Positions 1-9,510 of a stretch of DNA of 43,639 bases are shown here, one piece after another. The notes under the pieces were generated by a model. It was not told the origin of the DNA and searched no databases. It saw only the letters and a program-made list of their open reading frames with translations. Made by a program: the position numbers and the translations under genes. How positions within the stretch are numbered: position 1 is the stretch's first letter; each line of letters begins with the position of its first letter. The DNA comes from Dimorphilus gyrociliatus (Eukaryota > Annelida > Polychaeta > Dinophilidae), in NCBI GenBank assembly GCA_904063045.1, contig CAJFCJ010000095.1, positions 141,184 to 184,822 on the forward strand, read 5' to 3'.

Positions 1-885
1 ATATCGCTCTCACCACAGATGAAGTTAGCAATGTTTTGCAATTGAAGGAAAATAAGAACGATGGCAAGCAGTCTATTAATTTCCCAAAATGTTTCCAAAC
101 AAGGCAACAAAATTGAAATCTATCTCCATGGATTTCTTTGACTTTTCCAAGTCCAGATAGCATATTTCTTGCTTCCAAAAATGGAATATTTGATTGATTT
201 ATGTAAACGAATTCAAGACTTTTCAAAGAAAGAAATGAGTTTTTTTCAATTGTTTTAATTGGACATTTTGACATTTTCAAAATCTTTAATTTTTTCAAAA
301 TTTTAAAGTCATCTTGTTTAATCATTTTTATGAAATTGAAGGAAATGTCAAGATATCTTAAATTGGAACATTGCAAATACTTTGAAATGAAATTTAGGGA
401 TTGAATATAATTTAATGAAAGATCTAAGTGCTGTAAAAGTAGTAGAGGTCCATTTATGATTATTTGCTTTTCCAGATTATTGGTTATATTATGAAGTTGT
501 AGATGAATTAAATTTGGAAATTGGGTAGCATTCATTTGGAAATATAAACAATGTTTTACATTTAGAAGTAATAGATTTAATGATGAAAATTCTAGAAAGT
601 CTTTTGGCATTGTTCCAATAACTAATATTGTTCTTAGGTGAGTTAATAGGCTACTTTTGTTACTGTTGTATTGTGGAAATTGCACTGGATCAATATCTGT
701 AAATTGGCAGTACATTTGAAACTTCAAATTGATATTACAATTTGATATTTCAGTAATTTTTGGTAATGAACAAAACATCTCATCACTTCCACTTAGACAA
801 TTCATCAGTCCATCACAAACTTTTGAAATGATAATGAAATATTTTTGGCCTCTGCACTTGAAATATCCTTTTGCAACAAATTGAT
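1..885 (-). other. Exon with LDLa 6 and LRR array
   Basis: Minus-strand exon opened by an acceptor (attTCAG) at 886-890 and open to the window edge. It joins in phase 1 to the preceding exon (1259-927). LDLa 6 lies at about 885-775, then an LRR N-cap with FCSLP and NCNI. Repeats with the L..L.LS.N/ISFN pattern follow (LQHLDLSLNYIQSL, LRYLDISFNFIKMI). The Cys-containing C-cap lies at about 130-10. Confidence 0.75.
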
Positions 886-2762
886 CTGAAATGTAGGTGA
901 AAACAGTGGAAATTTACTGAAAATACTTTTAAAGGACCAACCGCAATCAATTTCATCATCACCAAGGTAACAGTCATGTGTACCATCGCAAATCTGTTCA
1001 ATGGAAATGCAATACTTATCTCTGTGGCAGAGATATTGTCCATAAGGACATGACTTCCTGACACAATTTGAGTTTATTAAGTATAAATCTGTTTTTGGTA
1101 GTCCTAATGTGCTTTTTAGAAAAAAGCATGAACTTTCATTGGGTTTAAAGATACGTCTATCTGTTTTTTCATCTTTCTCACAGTCTCTTTTACCATCATT
1201 CTTCATAGAAACTGGTATACAATAATTCTCACACTTTAGTTGAAAATCTCTGTTACAACCTGTTCATAAAAACAAGAGTAACAAAAATAGTATTTAAAAG
1301 AATCTTGCCTGTTTGATACTCTTCTATTAAAGCATTTTCATTGAAGCAAATTTCATCAGATCGATCAAAGCAGTTTTTTTCATTATTACAGACTTGACTT
1401 TTATGAATACATTGTTCATTGTGACAATTTCTACATTAAAATATAAAAGAGGAGTATTATTTGTTATTTTTTGAATATTATCAGAACTAACATGAAATTC
1501 CCTAAACAATTTTCCCTCTCTGTGAAAAAAAAAGAAAAAGGTACAAAAATGTTATGCTAAGATATTGAGAAACCAAACTACAATATCTCTCATCTGACCT
1601 ATCAGAACAATCATTCTGATAATTACAAACATTTATAATGCTGATACTTTCATTGTTGGAGAAACAATAAAAGTAATTCGTTTGATAGTCTTGACAGTAT
1701 TCTTTATCTTCATCTTCATTTGTTATACAATCATTAACTCCATCACAAATCAATATTACATTTATGTAAATATTACTCTGGTTGCAAAAGAAAGTATTCA
1801 ATGGAACAGAAGTTGATTTCACTTTAAATTCTTTAAAATTTTGTGGATAATTCAGTTTTGTGGCTAGAAATTTAATGTTATGGAATGGAGAAATAGTGGA
1901 GATGAAAGGAAATGAAGAAAAAACCTATGACTCACTCTGAAATTGTTGACAGTAGACTGGTCCATTAAACTTTTCGAGACAACTGTGAAAATCTACTGCT
2001 ATATTGTCAAATTGAAGAATACTAGTAATTTGTATCATGGAGAAAAAAAACTGGTAATATTTAAAATAGTTGCAATTTGTCTGATACAAACAATAGTGAT
2101 GATACTGTTGGGCGGTAAAAATTCTCTGCCAACTGTTCGGTATACAAAAAGAGTAGACCGTGATGGATGTATTCCAGAGAGTTTTACATCAACACTTACA
2201 GGATATCCAAAAGTCAGGCATTGAGATTGAGGTATTCTTTTAGCATGTTCAGGTTCAAAAAGAAATTCTTTGTTGAAATTATAAAATATATGGCTTGGCT
2301 AAAAAATTTCAAATTTTTTTTTATTCTATTGCTTTCTATGTTTTTTTCATTTTTCCACATACATCTGTATGAATGTAGAGGGGAATATTGGTATTTAGTC
2401 CACTGGAACTCTGATATACTGAATTGTTTTTGTGAAATTTCTCTTGTAAATGTACTTTTTTAAACAAAACACAACATTTCTATTTAAAATTTTGTTTGAA
2501 AATCTATGTTTTAAAATTATTTACTAGTCATTAAATATCTAGTATTTTGCTGGAAAGATGTTTTATATCCATCAAATGTTTCCTTTAACATCACTACAGA
2601 AGTAACAAAAGCTTTTTGCATGGTTGAAAAATCGGCTGATTTAAGATTTTCCCTTTGACAAACCATTTCCCTATCCTTGACATTCAATGACTTATTTATA
2701 TAAAATGTAAAGTAACAAATGTCATAGATTATCAAGACTTTTTCACCCAAACAATCTAACAA
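1..2762 (-). CDS. LDLa + leucine-rich-repeat receptor, 5' part (GRL101/relaxin-receptor-like), runs off left edge
   Basis: The minus strand encodes at least six LDL-receptor class A modules followed by leucine-rich repeats. The LDLa modules show the Cys pattern and acidic Ca-binding ends, for example CDGVNDC, QNDCSDRSDERYC, NCFDRSDEIC, CDGTHDC..DDEIDC and CDGLMNC..GSDEMFC. The last exon (885 to 1) holds the sixth LDLa, a Cys cap and about six LRRs, with no stop before the edge. Its end reads FQFCCLV...IDCLPS...LLTSSVVR, like the Cys box before TM1 in LDLa-containing LGRs. That family (snail GRL101, relaxin receptors) are rhodopsin-type GPCRs; the 7TM part would lie left of the window. Other exons by eye: 1259-927, about 1430-1309, about 1868-1570, 1941 upwards. 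Exons between about 1940 and 2762 encode a cysteine-poor region that I do not recognise with certainty; it is weakly CUB- or C-type-lectin-like. The true start and signal peptide were not found. Confidence 0.75.
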
Positions 2763-2939
2763 GATAAGTTTTTAATAGAATAGAATTTCAAAAATAGGAC
2801 AGAAAGTTTCCATAATAATTATTACATTATCCTTAGTGGCTTTTGACTAATAATGGTCACTTTCTGTTATGTTAATCAAACCTATATGAGAATTTTTGGA
2901 ACATTCCACAAAGTACATTACTCCCTGGAAAAGTCGGTT

Positions 2940-3460
2940 CTGTCTTCTTTCATTTCTTTTGAATTAGAGAAATAGCTTTCAGGGTTCATAGTGACTTGGA
3001 GGCTTAGGACAACTGAATTCACAAACAGTTGATTAAAATAATAACTAATATATATTTACTATGAATAAATAAAATTGTTCAGCTGTAAATCCTGTTTTCA
3101 GTTGTCCCAGGTCCTCTTTTAATTGACAACTGTAATTACAATTTAATGACATTGCAGTCAGAAAGGGTAGTTTCATTTTTATCACAAAGGAGTGTTGAAA
3201 AAAAAGTGAAATTGTTATGTAATGTCATTGTCTCTTTCAGCCTATTAAAATATGGATTTTCTCCAATAATTGTTCCATACTTGAAACCAAAGGCTTGACA
3301 TATCTTTTGAATTTCATTGTAATATAAAAATTTAAAATTGATCCAAACATATTTAAATATTTGAAATCTTCCAGCAAAACTATAAAATGAGTGTTTGTCA
3401 CCAAGATATAGAATTTTACTAGGACTATTAAATAATCTAAAGGCTACAGAATTTTTTAAT
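2940..3460 (-). other. Unit C: SRCR domain and truncated module B
   Basis: The SRCR exon (about 3460-3135) is the most canonical copy, with QKICQAFGFKYG and LLCDKNETTLSDC, and has a phase 2 donor like units A and B. The following exon (about 3003-2940) begins like unit B (NSKE...) but meets an in-frame stop (FSRE then TAA). The unit is either decayed, or spliced differently into the downstream LDLa gene. Confidence 0.5.
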
Positions 3461-6076
3461 TAAAGCATGAAATTTTAAAACACTAATGAAATATTACAAG
3501 AATTATTTTTAATTTTTTCACATTTTGGTCTAACAAGTGTCAACCTAACTTTCTCGTTTGGAGAAAATATTCTACAGTTCTCAAAGCTTCCTTCAATATT
3601 CTGACAATTTGTTATATATGGTATCCTTTTCTGTTTAAAGTATAAAAGTATAGTTTGTGAGATTGTGTTAGATCAACATTCTATATGGACATCTATAATA
3701 TTATTTCCTTCAAAGCAACTTTTTTCTTTCAGTGCCATTGATTGAAGGACACAAAGTAATTGGCAGTAAAAAATGATTGGATTTCTCTGCATATTATAGG
3801 CTGTTAGCAGTAATCCGTACGTTTTAGATTTGATATAATATGTCATGGCTGGATCTGAGGCAAATGATAAGAAATATTTCTCTAAAGTATTTGCACTACT
3901 GTATTCTAGTATTTGAAAATCTTTGAAAAAACATAAAGTAAGACATTTCATTTGACTATTTTTAAAAATGTTTAAGGTTAAAAACCTTCAAGTTCCATAT
4001 ATGAACAATAAACATTGTGAACATTTTGGGATATTTGATCAGTCAATACTGATTTATTTAAATTTAAAAATAGTTTTATTTGTCTTGAAATATTGCTTGA
4101 AACCATTGGATATTGAAGAATAAAACTGCTTTTCCTACATAATTCCTTACTGTACTTTGAATAAGAGTATATTTTGTAGTAGTTAAAATTTTCATAAAAG
4201 TATAATTGATATTTATTATCCTTTATTTGAATAGAAAAATAATCTGCAAATATTTCCAATGGAATATAAACAATGTCATATTTTATAAAATCAATATGTA
4301 TCAATAGTTTACTTTTTTTGGAACAAATCAAAAATGTTCCATTTTGCTCTCCATCTTCTTTTGAATTAATTGAAATATTCCTAGAAGATGAGTATGTTTT
4401 GATTTCTTATATGACTTTTTTCAATTATGCCCAACACTTACAGAAAACAATTTGGTATTATTTCATTACAGAGCATTTTTACAAAAGTGCTATTTTTGTC
4501 AATTATTTTCCAAGGGTAAGATAATGAATGAAGTGTGTTGTAGCCCAATTTTGAACAGAAGGAATTGAGAACAACAACTGAAAACTTATCATAAATTGCA
4601 AAAAAATCATTCTCAGGTAATTTTATTTTCAAAATTCCTTTAATCACTGATTCATTCTCCTCTAAGTGAATCATAGAGAATTTAATTTGACCATATGTTG
4701 CTAATCCATCAACTATGTTGATAATAGATTGCTATATATATAAACTAATGAAAGAAACATGAACACTGAGTACTAACCATCGCTGATATTTTCCACACAC
4801 TTGACATCAACTAATATTTTATCTGAAGAACGGGTCTCAGGAGCAATTGAACAGTATATTCCTCCATAATTTTTAGGTGTAGTGCAATTTTGAAAGAATG
4901 GATATGATTTCTGTTTAAGCAAACTGTTTTGTTACCATTCATTTGTTATAAGTACATTTTATGAACAAGCTGAATATGCCTAATATCCTTGCATGAATAT
5001 ACATCAAAGGACTTGTTGATCAAGCCACAAAGGAAAGTACATGCATTATATATTTGAGTTTCAAAACTAAATGCAGTTGGCAGAATTCCAAAAGATTTGG
5101 ATTTAATATAATAGTTTAAGTGGATTTGCTCCTGGTCCGAGAAGTGTGTGAAGAAATGTTTGGTCCATATTGAATGAATTGAACTGGTTATTTTTAGTTC
5201 AATATCTTGGAAAAACAATATATGATGTACTACATTTCAAAACACGTTTTAAAGAATATATACCAACCACGCAATTCATGAAAGGAACATGTGACCCATA
5301 AACTAAAATTGAAGTTTTGGAAAATTTTCTTATACATTTTATCTGAGTATGAAGGCAGTGAAACACCAAAAGACGTGTTGTATTTTATTGATGTTCTAAT
5401 GAAGAATTCAGCATGTTCACAAAAATCATTTTTAGTTGAAAAATGGCCTTGAATTTGATAATTCTTTTGTTCATTTCTTAAAATTAGGTTATAGTTTCCA
5501 ATCATATTTGTATTTGAAACATAGATAGCATAGATATCTATTGGATAAAGGATTAATGAAGAAGAAAGTGAAAATAGAAAAAGAATAGATATCTGACATG
5601 TAGCATGTTTTCTAAAACACTTCAATTCCATTGCTCCAGTGTTTCTCCATGCATGATCTTTGGAGTTATAAAGCAGGCTTTCAACACAAATTGCAGAAGA
5701 AGAAAACAGATATTGGATGTAAAATCAGTGAAAATATTACTTACAATTTACAAGGTTGTATATCTTCATATAGTAAGAATTTAGCATTTTCAGCTACCTT
5801 TATTAGTGACGTTCTTGAAAAAACATGATCATAGCCTAATTTTTTACAAATTGCATTTAAATCTGCCAAATCTATTCTTTCATACATAATATAATAAAAC
5901 GATCTATCACGTGACACCCATCCTGTCAATAATCCTTCAACAGAGATATTTTTTTCATCTCTCTTTATGTTAATCAGAGATAATTTAGGACACAATATTC
6001 CTTCACAAAAATTTGACTTTAAACCAAATTCGTGTAGAACAAAACCAAATTTGAAAATGAAATTTATAATTTTCAT
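2940..6076 (-). CDS. Secreted protein of repeated SRCR-like units with unrecognised companion modules
   Basis: Starts at ATG 6076 with a hydrophobic leader (MKIINFIFKFGFVLHEF). The gene consists of repeated units, each an SRCR-like domain, a module 'B', a module 'C' with a YYIKSKxxG signature, and a Cys-bearing tail 'D'. Unit A spans 6076-about 4790, unit B about 4720-3490, and unit C about 3460-2940 (SRCR plus start of B). SRCR evidence: ICKKLGYDHVF, FCSKLGYNTL and ICQAFGFKYGT match the VCRQLGY core, and unit C ends with LLCDKNETTLSDC, the classical V.C.G.E..L..C end. Introns recur at equivalent places: phase 2 after the SRCR exon in all three units, phase 1 between B and C, and phase 1 between units. 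SRCR proteins bind microbial or extracellular ligands; nothing shows the ligand here. Whether units A-C form one transcript, and whether it continues into the LDLa gene downstream, is unproven. Confidence 0.6.
3490..4720 (-). other. Unit B of the SRCR-like gene
   Basis: Four exons in the same order as unit A. The SRCR-like exon (about 4715-4445) contains FCSKLGYNTL and ends NCFL in phase 2. Module B (about 4385-3980) ends ELEG in phase 1. Module C (about 3940-3675) contains YYIKSKTYG. Tail D lies at about 3635-3490. Confidence 0.55.
4785..4935 (-). other. Unit A tail module D
   Basis: Short Cys-containing exon (PFFQNC...YC...VDVKC). It resembles the unit B tail at about 3620-3490 (YITNCQ...NC...PKC). 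A phase 1 donor G|GTTAGT leads in frame to unit B. Confidence 0.45.
4946..5205 (-). other. Unit A module C (YYIKSKSFG signature)
   Basis: Exon read in phase 1 after tttttccaAG. It contains NYYIKSKSFGILPTAF followed by an AC..LC pair. Unit B has TYYIKSKTYGLLLTAY and the right-edge paralogue has PVIQSKTYGRIPML. The signature defines a family I cannot name. Confidence 0.55.
5256..5611 (-). other. Unit A module B (unrecognised)
   Basis: Exon entered from tgttttAG at 5612-5617 in phase 2 and left in phase 1 after ELRG. It shares with unit B (about 4385-3980) the pattern FC/LC..(S/A)(E/S)FI..., N.S..., (V/T)(Y/T)CS..EL.G. No known family was recognised. Confidence 0.5.
5745..6076 (-). other. Unit A exon 1: signal peptide + SRCR-like domain
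   Basis: 332 nt, ending in a strong donor (GTAAGT) in phase 2. It encodes the leader, a Cys pair (CEGILC), then the SRCR core around AICKKLGYDHVF and a final C (IQPCKL). It lacks several canonical SRCR cysteines, so this is a divergent member. Confidence 0.65.
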
Positions 6077-6079
6077 TTT

Positions 6080-6719
6080 AGATATTGAACAAAAATAGAA
6101 TAAAGAATATTCAATATTTAATATATAGGCCTAAAAATCATTCTTTTACATAAAGTAAACGATTCATCAGAAGCAGAATGTCAAAGAAAACAAGTATTGA
6201 AATTATGGATTTTAAATGAAACTTTGAAGAAATCGGACTACCTGAGGAAGAAGAAGTTCTAGGTGTTGGAAGAGAGACAAACGTCTGCTTATTTGTTTTA
6301 TATTAGAAAGCAAAATGATACGCATTAATAAAAGACAAACTGCTATTCAATTGCTTGATAGTGCTGATGATCACCTTCTATTCAATTCTATAGATGACTC
6401 ATTTTTGATATAATGATAAATGAGAAATAAGTTTTAATCTGTTGAAAAGTAAAATTTACTTCTTGGAATTTCGAGAAAATAATGCAATAAAAGGACAGCT
6501 TTGTTGAAATGATCTGATAAAGCTACAATCACAAAGGAATGTTAAGGAAACCATACTCCTTTTATATATTCTCAGGCTCGAAGAATAATTAGGAAATTGG
6601 AATAAATTTAATTAAAAATTATTTTTAGATATAGTTTTTTACTTGTTAAGAATTGGAGGATAAATTATGAAAACTTGGCAATTTGCCATATATTATAGTT
6701 ATTATATGCACACAAGTCT
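6080..6719. other. Intergenic, no gene seen
   Basis: Divergent interval upstream of the SRCR-unit gene. It is A+T-rich with a TAGGCCTA octamer at 6126. I see no splice-supported coding frame. Confidence 0.5.
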
Positions 6720-7330
6720 CTTTACAATAGATTTCATTAGAAATCAAAGATGGTCATTGTCTCCAGATGCTGGATACAATGTCCCCTATTTTGGATAATT
6801 TAGATTGGTCAAGAGTGATATTACAGATGAGGCAAGGTTTTCACTGAGTGGTCCTGACGTGACGACCTTAGGACCTGGACAAATGACAGTGAAACTGAGT
6901 TCAGGTTGACGAAAAATATGGGCAGGGGTAGCGTAATGGTTTGGGGTATATCCTCAGGTGGTGAAGTTTTCATTCAAAGACTTCCTTCCAACATCTCTGG
7001 AAAAATTTATTCCAAGTTAATTCAGGGAACAATTTTCCCAACATTGAGGGAAAAATTTGGTGAAAACTTCAACTGATATCAGGATTATGCACCCCCACAA
7101 ACTTCCAGTGTAACAATAAGATAAACTGGAGGAGAATGGAATTCAAGTCCTTGATTGGCCTCCATATTCTCCATAACCTCAACCCTATAGAAAATTTATG
7201 GGGTTGTTTAAAGCAAAAAATGTATGAAGTTCAGACACCAAAAACCCTTGACTATTTATGGACCAAGATACAGCAAGAGGTAGTAAAAATCAATAACAAC
7301 AATAAAGATTTTGTAAAACATTTAGATTGA
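6720..7330 (+). pseudogene. Decayed Tc1-like transposase relic
   Basis: Several frames together show Tc1-family landmarks. These are LDWSRVI.TDEARFSLSGPD near 6805-6860, a WAGVA-type segment near 6920, DWPPYSP near 7150, and NPIENLWGCLKQKMYE at 7177-7235, which carries the glutamate of a DD34E catalytic triad. Stops (near 6905) and frameshifts (between DWPPYSP and NPIENLWG) break the gene. I could not identify terminal inverted repeats, so the element ends are unknown. Confidence 0.75.
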
Positions 7331-7565
7331 GAAATGGGGGAGAGTTTGGCAGGTTATTATTAACAAAGACAATAGGATTGATATGTAACTCTTAGACTAA
7401 GACAAAAACCAGAATTTAAATAAAATAATTTTATCACAAAAACTTTTTTTTTCATATATAGATATTTTTGTCAAGGACTCTATTTGTTACATTTTGATCA
7501 AATTTTAAATGTACTAATGTGTATTAATTCTTTAAAATAGGGTATGATTTAACCCCAATTCAAGA

Positions 7566-8084
7566 AGATGACTCTGTCAAAAATTGTTACAAGAGATGAA
7601 ACATGGGTATTCTATCATGAATCATTCACTAAAAGAGCATCTTTAGAATACCATACAAAATTGTTATCACCACCAAACACGGTTAAGGAAGGTAAGTCTG
7701 TAGACAAATTAATTGTATGTGTGTTTTGAGAGAAGTAATAGCTTTCTCTAGTATTTCTAACTTTACAAATCAAAATAAATTCAGAATTTTTTATAGAGAA
7801 TAAAGCAAGAATTGAATAGAATCAGGTCTAATAAAAAAGTGATTTTTCCACAATGCCAATCTCTTGCAACAACTCGATGGGTAATATTGCCTCATCCAGC
7901 TCAGATCTGGTGCCATCAGACACCATCTTTGTGGTCAAACATATGAGAATTATGATAAATTGAAAAAGGTACTAAGTGCACTTTTTAAGTCCAAACTGCC
8001 CAAATACTTCGTCAGAGGAATTGATCAACTTCCCACTAGGTGGCAAATGTGCATTGACAATAATGGGGAATTCGAAGTTAAATA
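7566..8084 (+). pseudogene. Decayed mariner-like transposase relic
   Basis: 7566-7730 encodes LSKIVTRDETWVFYHE...SKxLLSPP...GKSVDKLIVCVF, the mariner block around the second catalytic aspartate (DETW). 7815-8084 encodes a mariner C-terminal end (YFVRGIDQLPTRWQMCID, then NNGEFEVK and stop). The two parts lie in different frames, separated by a short stretch with stops, so the gene is dead. No inverted repeats were recognised. Confidence 0.75.
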
Positions 8085-8637
8085 GACATACCCAAGGCAT
8101 TAACAAATATTTAGGAAGAAGCATATTACGTAAATTTCTTTTTCCTTAACTGTAAGACACAAGTGATTAAAACTTTCAGCACGGCTCTAATATTTAATAA
8201 AAAACTTGAATTGCGAGCACTTTCAACAATTGAAGATTCTTCGAGTACTAAACTTATTTTTCCAGTTTTAGGTTGAATGTTGTTATTTTGTATTTAATCA
8301 ACCTTTTGCAATTATCTTCTCACGTGCAACTTGCAACTGAAACTTTGACTTCAGAAGTAGCACACGTTAACATATGTCAATTGTCGCATTCTTTTCCTCT
8401 CTTTTGACAATACAAAATTAAAATAACTTTTTGCCTCTATCTTGTAGGATCACAGGAATGAATTGTATTGCATCATTGTGTTTTATGTATAGAAAGAACA
8501 AGAAAGGGTTTGAATTTTCAAATTAAATATCTATTTGTTAAAAAGTTATTTTGTAAGCATTTAGCTTGTCATACCATTCATAACTGACAGAAGAGACATA
8601 TTTGAACTGTGTTCTATAGTATTAATACTGAGATTAT

Positions 8638-8672
<35 letters not shown>

Positions 8673-9452
8673 CTTTCTTGCTTTCTTTCTCCCTTTCCTT
8701 CTAAATGAAATTAGAATAGTTAGGTGATTAATTGGAAATTTTTGAAATCCACTTACAGCAACTAATTAATGGGAAAATAGATTGACTACAAACATGCAAG
8801 AAAGTCACATATTTGATTTATACCTATTAAGTGAATCAATAGACACCTTTTGTTACCACAATATAACATGGCTTAGTAAACATAAGTCCTACTTTGCTTC
8901 CAAACATATTCTGTTGTGTATTTATTGTACAAACAAAACATGAAATAGAAGCAAATATATTTTTACCTTAAAAATTAATTAAGAAAAAAGAGCAATAAAC
9001 TGCAATATAAGATTGCAGTTTTTATTCTATGTATTGATTAGTATCTTTAACAAATTCCCACTTAAGATTTCTTTATAAAATATAGGACAAAATCGGTATG
9101 AAGGTCATATATTCAACTCTCCTGGGTTTTCCATTGCAGAATAGGATGATTCTATAAATAGATTTTGTTAATAAAATATGTCTTGTGTGGAATTTCCAAC
9201 CAGTAAGACTTTGACAAAAGACATTTTTTTATTATAAATTATATGAATGTATTGACACTGCTCATGAATAAATTTTCAAGTAAAATGATACACACAATAA
9301 CTGTATTTTTTAGATGTATTTATATTACTTATAAAATATTAATTACATTTAAAGAGAAAAAACACTAAACTATCACATGCGCACAGACAACGCAGCTCTA
9401 TTTAAAAGAAGTCGGTTGCATTTGAAAATATCTGAATTTTTGAATGTTCAAG
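8085..9452. other. Intergenic, upstream of the polycystin gene
   Basis: A+T-rich DNA with a (TC)14 tract and polypyrimidine tail at 8641-8702. No coding frame with splice support was seen. The promoter of the polycystin gene must lie at its right end, but I see no clear TATA box. Confidence 0.5.
8641..8668. repeat. (TC)14 microsatellite
   Basis: Uninterrupted TC dinucleotides at 8641-8668, followed by an impure pyrimidine tract to about 8702. Confidence 0.97.
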
Positions 9453-9510
9453 ATGATGATGATAATTTTTAAGTTGTTTTCAATTTTAACTATTGCAACT
9501 ATTTTAAAAG
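9453..9510 (+). other. Signal-peptide exon of the polycystin gene
   Basis: Reads MMMIIFKLFSILTIATILKG across the junction. It ends at G|GTATTT in phase 1 and joins the acceptor at 9590 (cactttAG), giving G-D-N-C-P-S-G-W at the start of the first lectin domain. This sets the start codon; three ATGs are consecutive. Confidence 0.8.

Noticed and set aside
1943-2463. Plus-strand open frames at 1943-2224 and 2167-2463 as genes
   Set aside because: They start at non-ATG codons and lie opposite minus-strand exons that join in frame into the LDLa receptor. They show no domain features.
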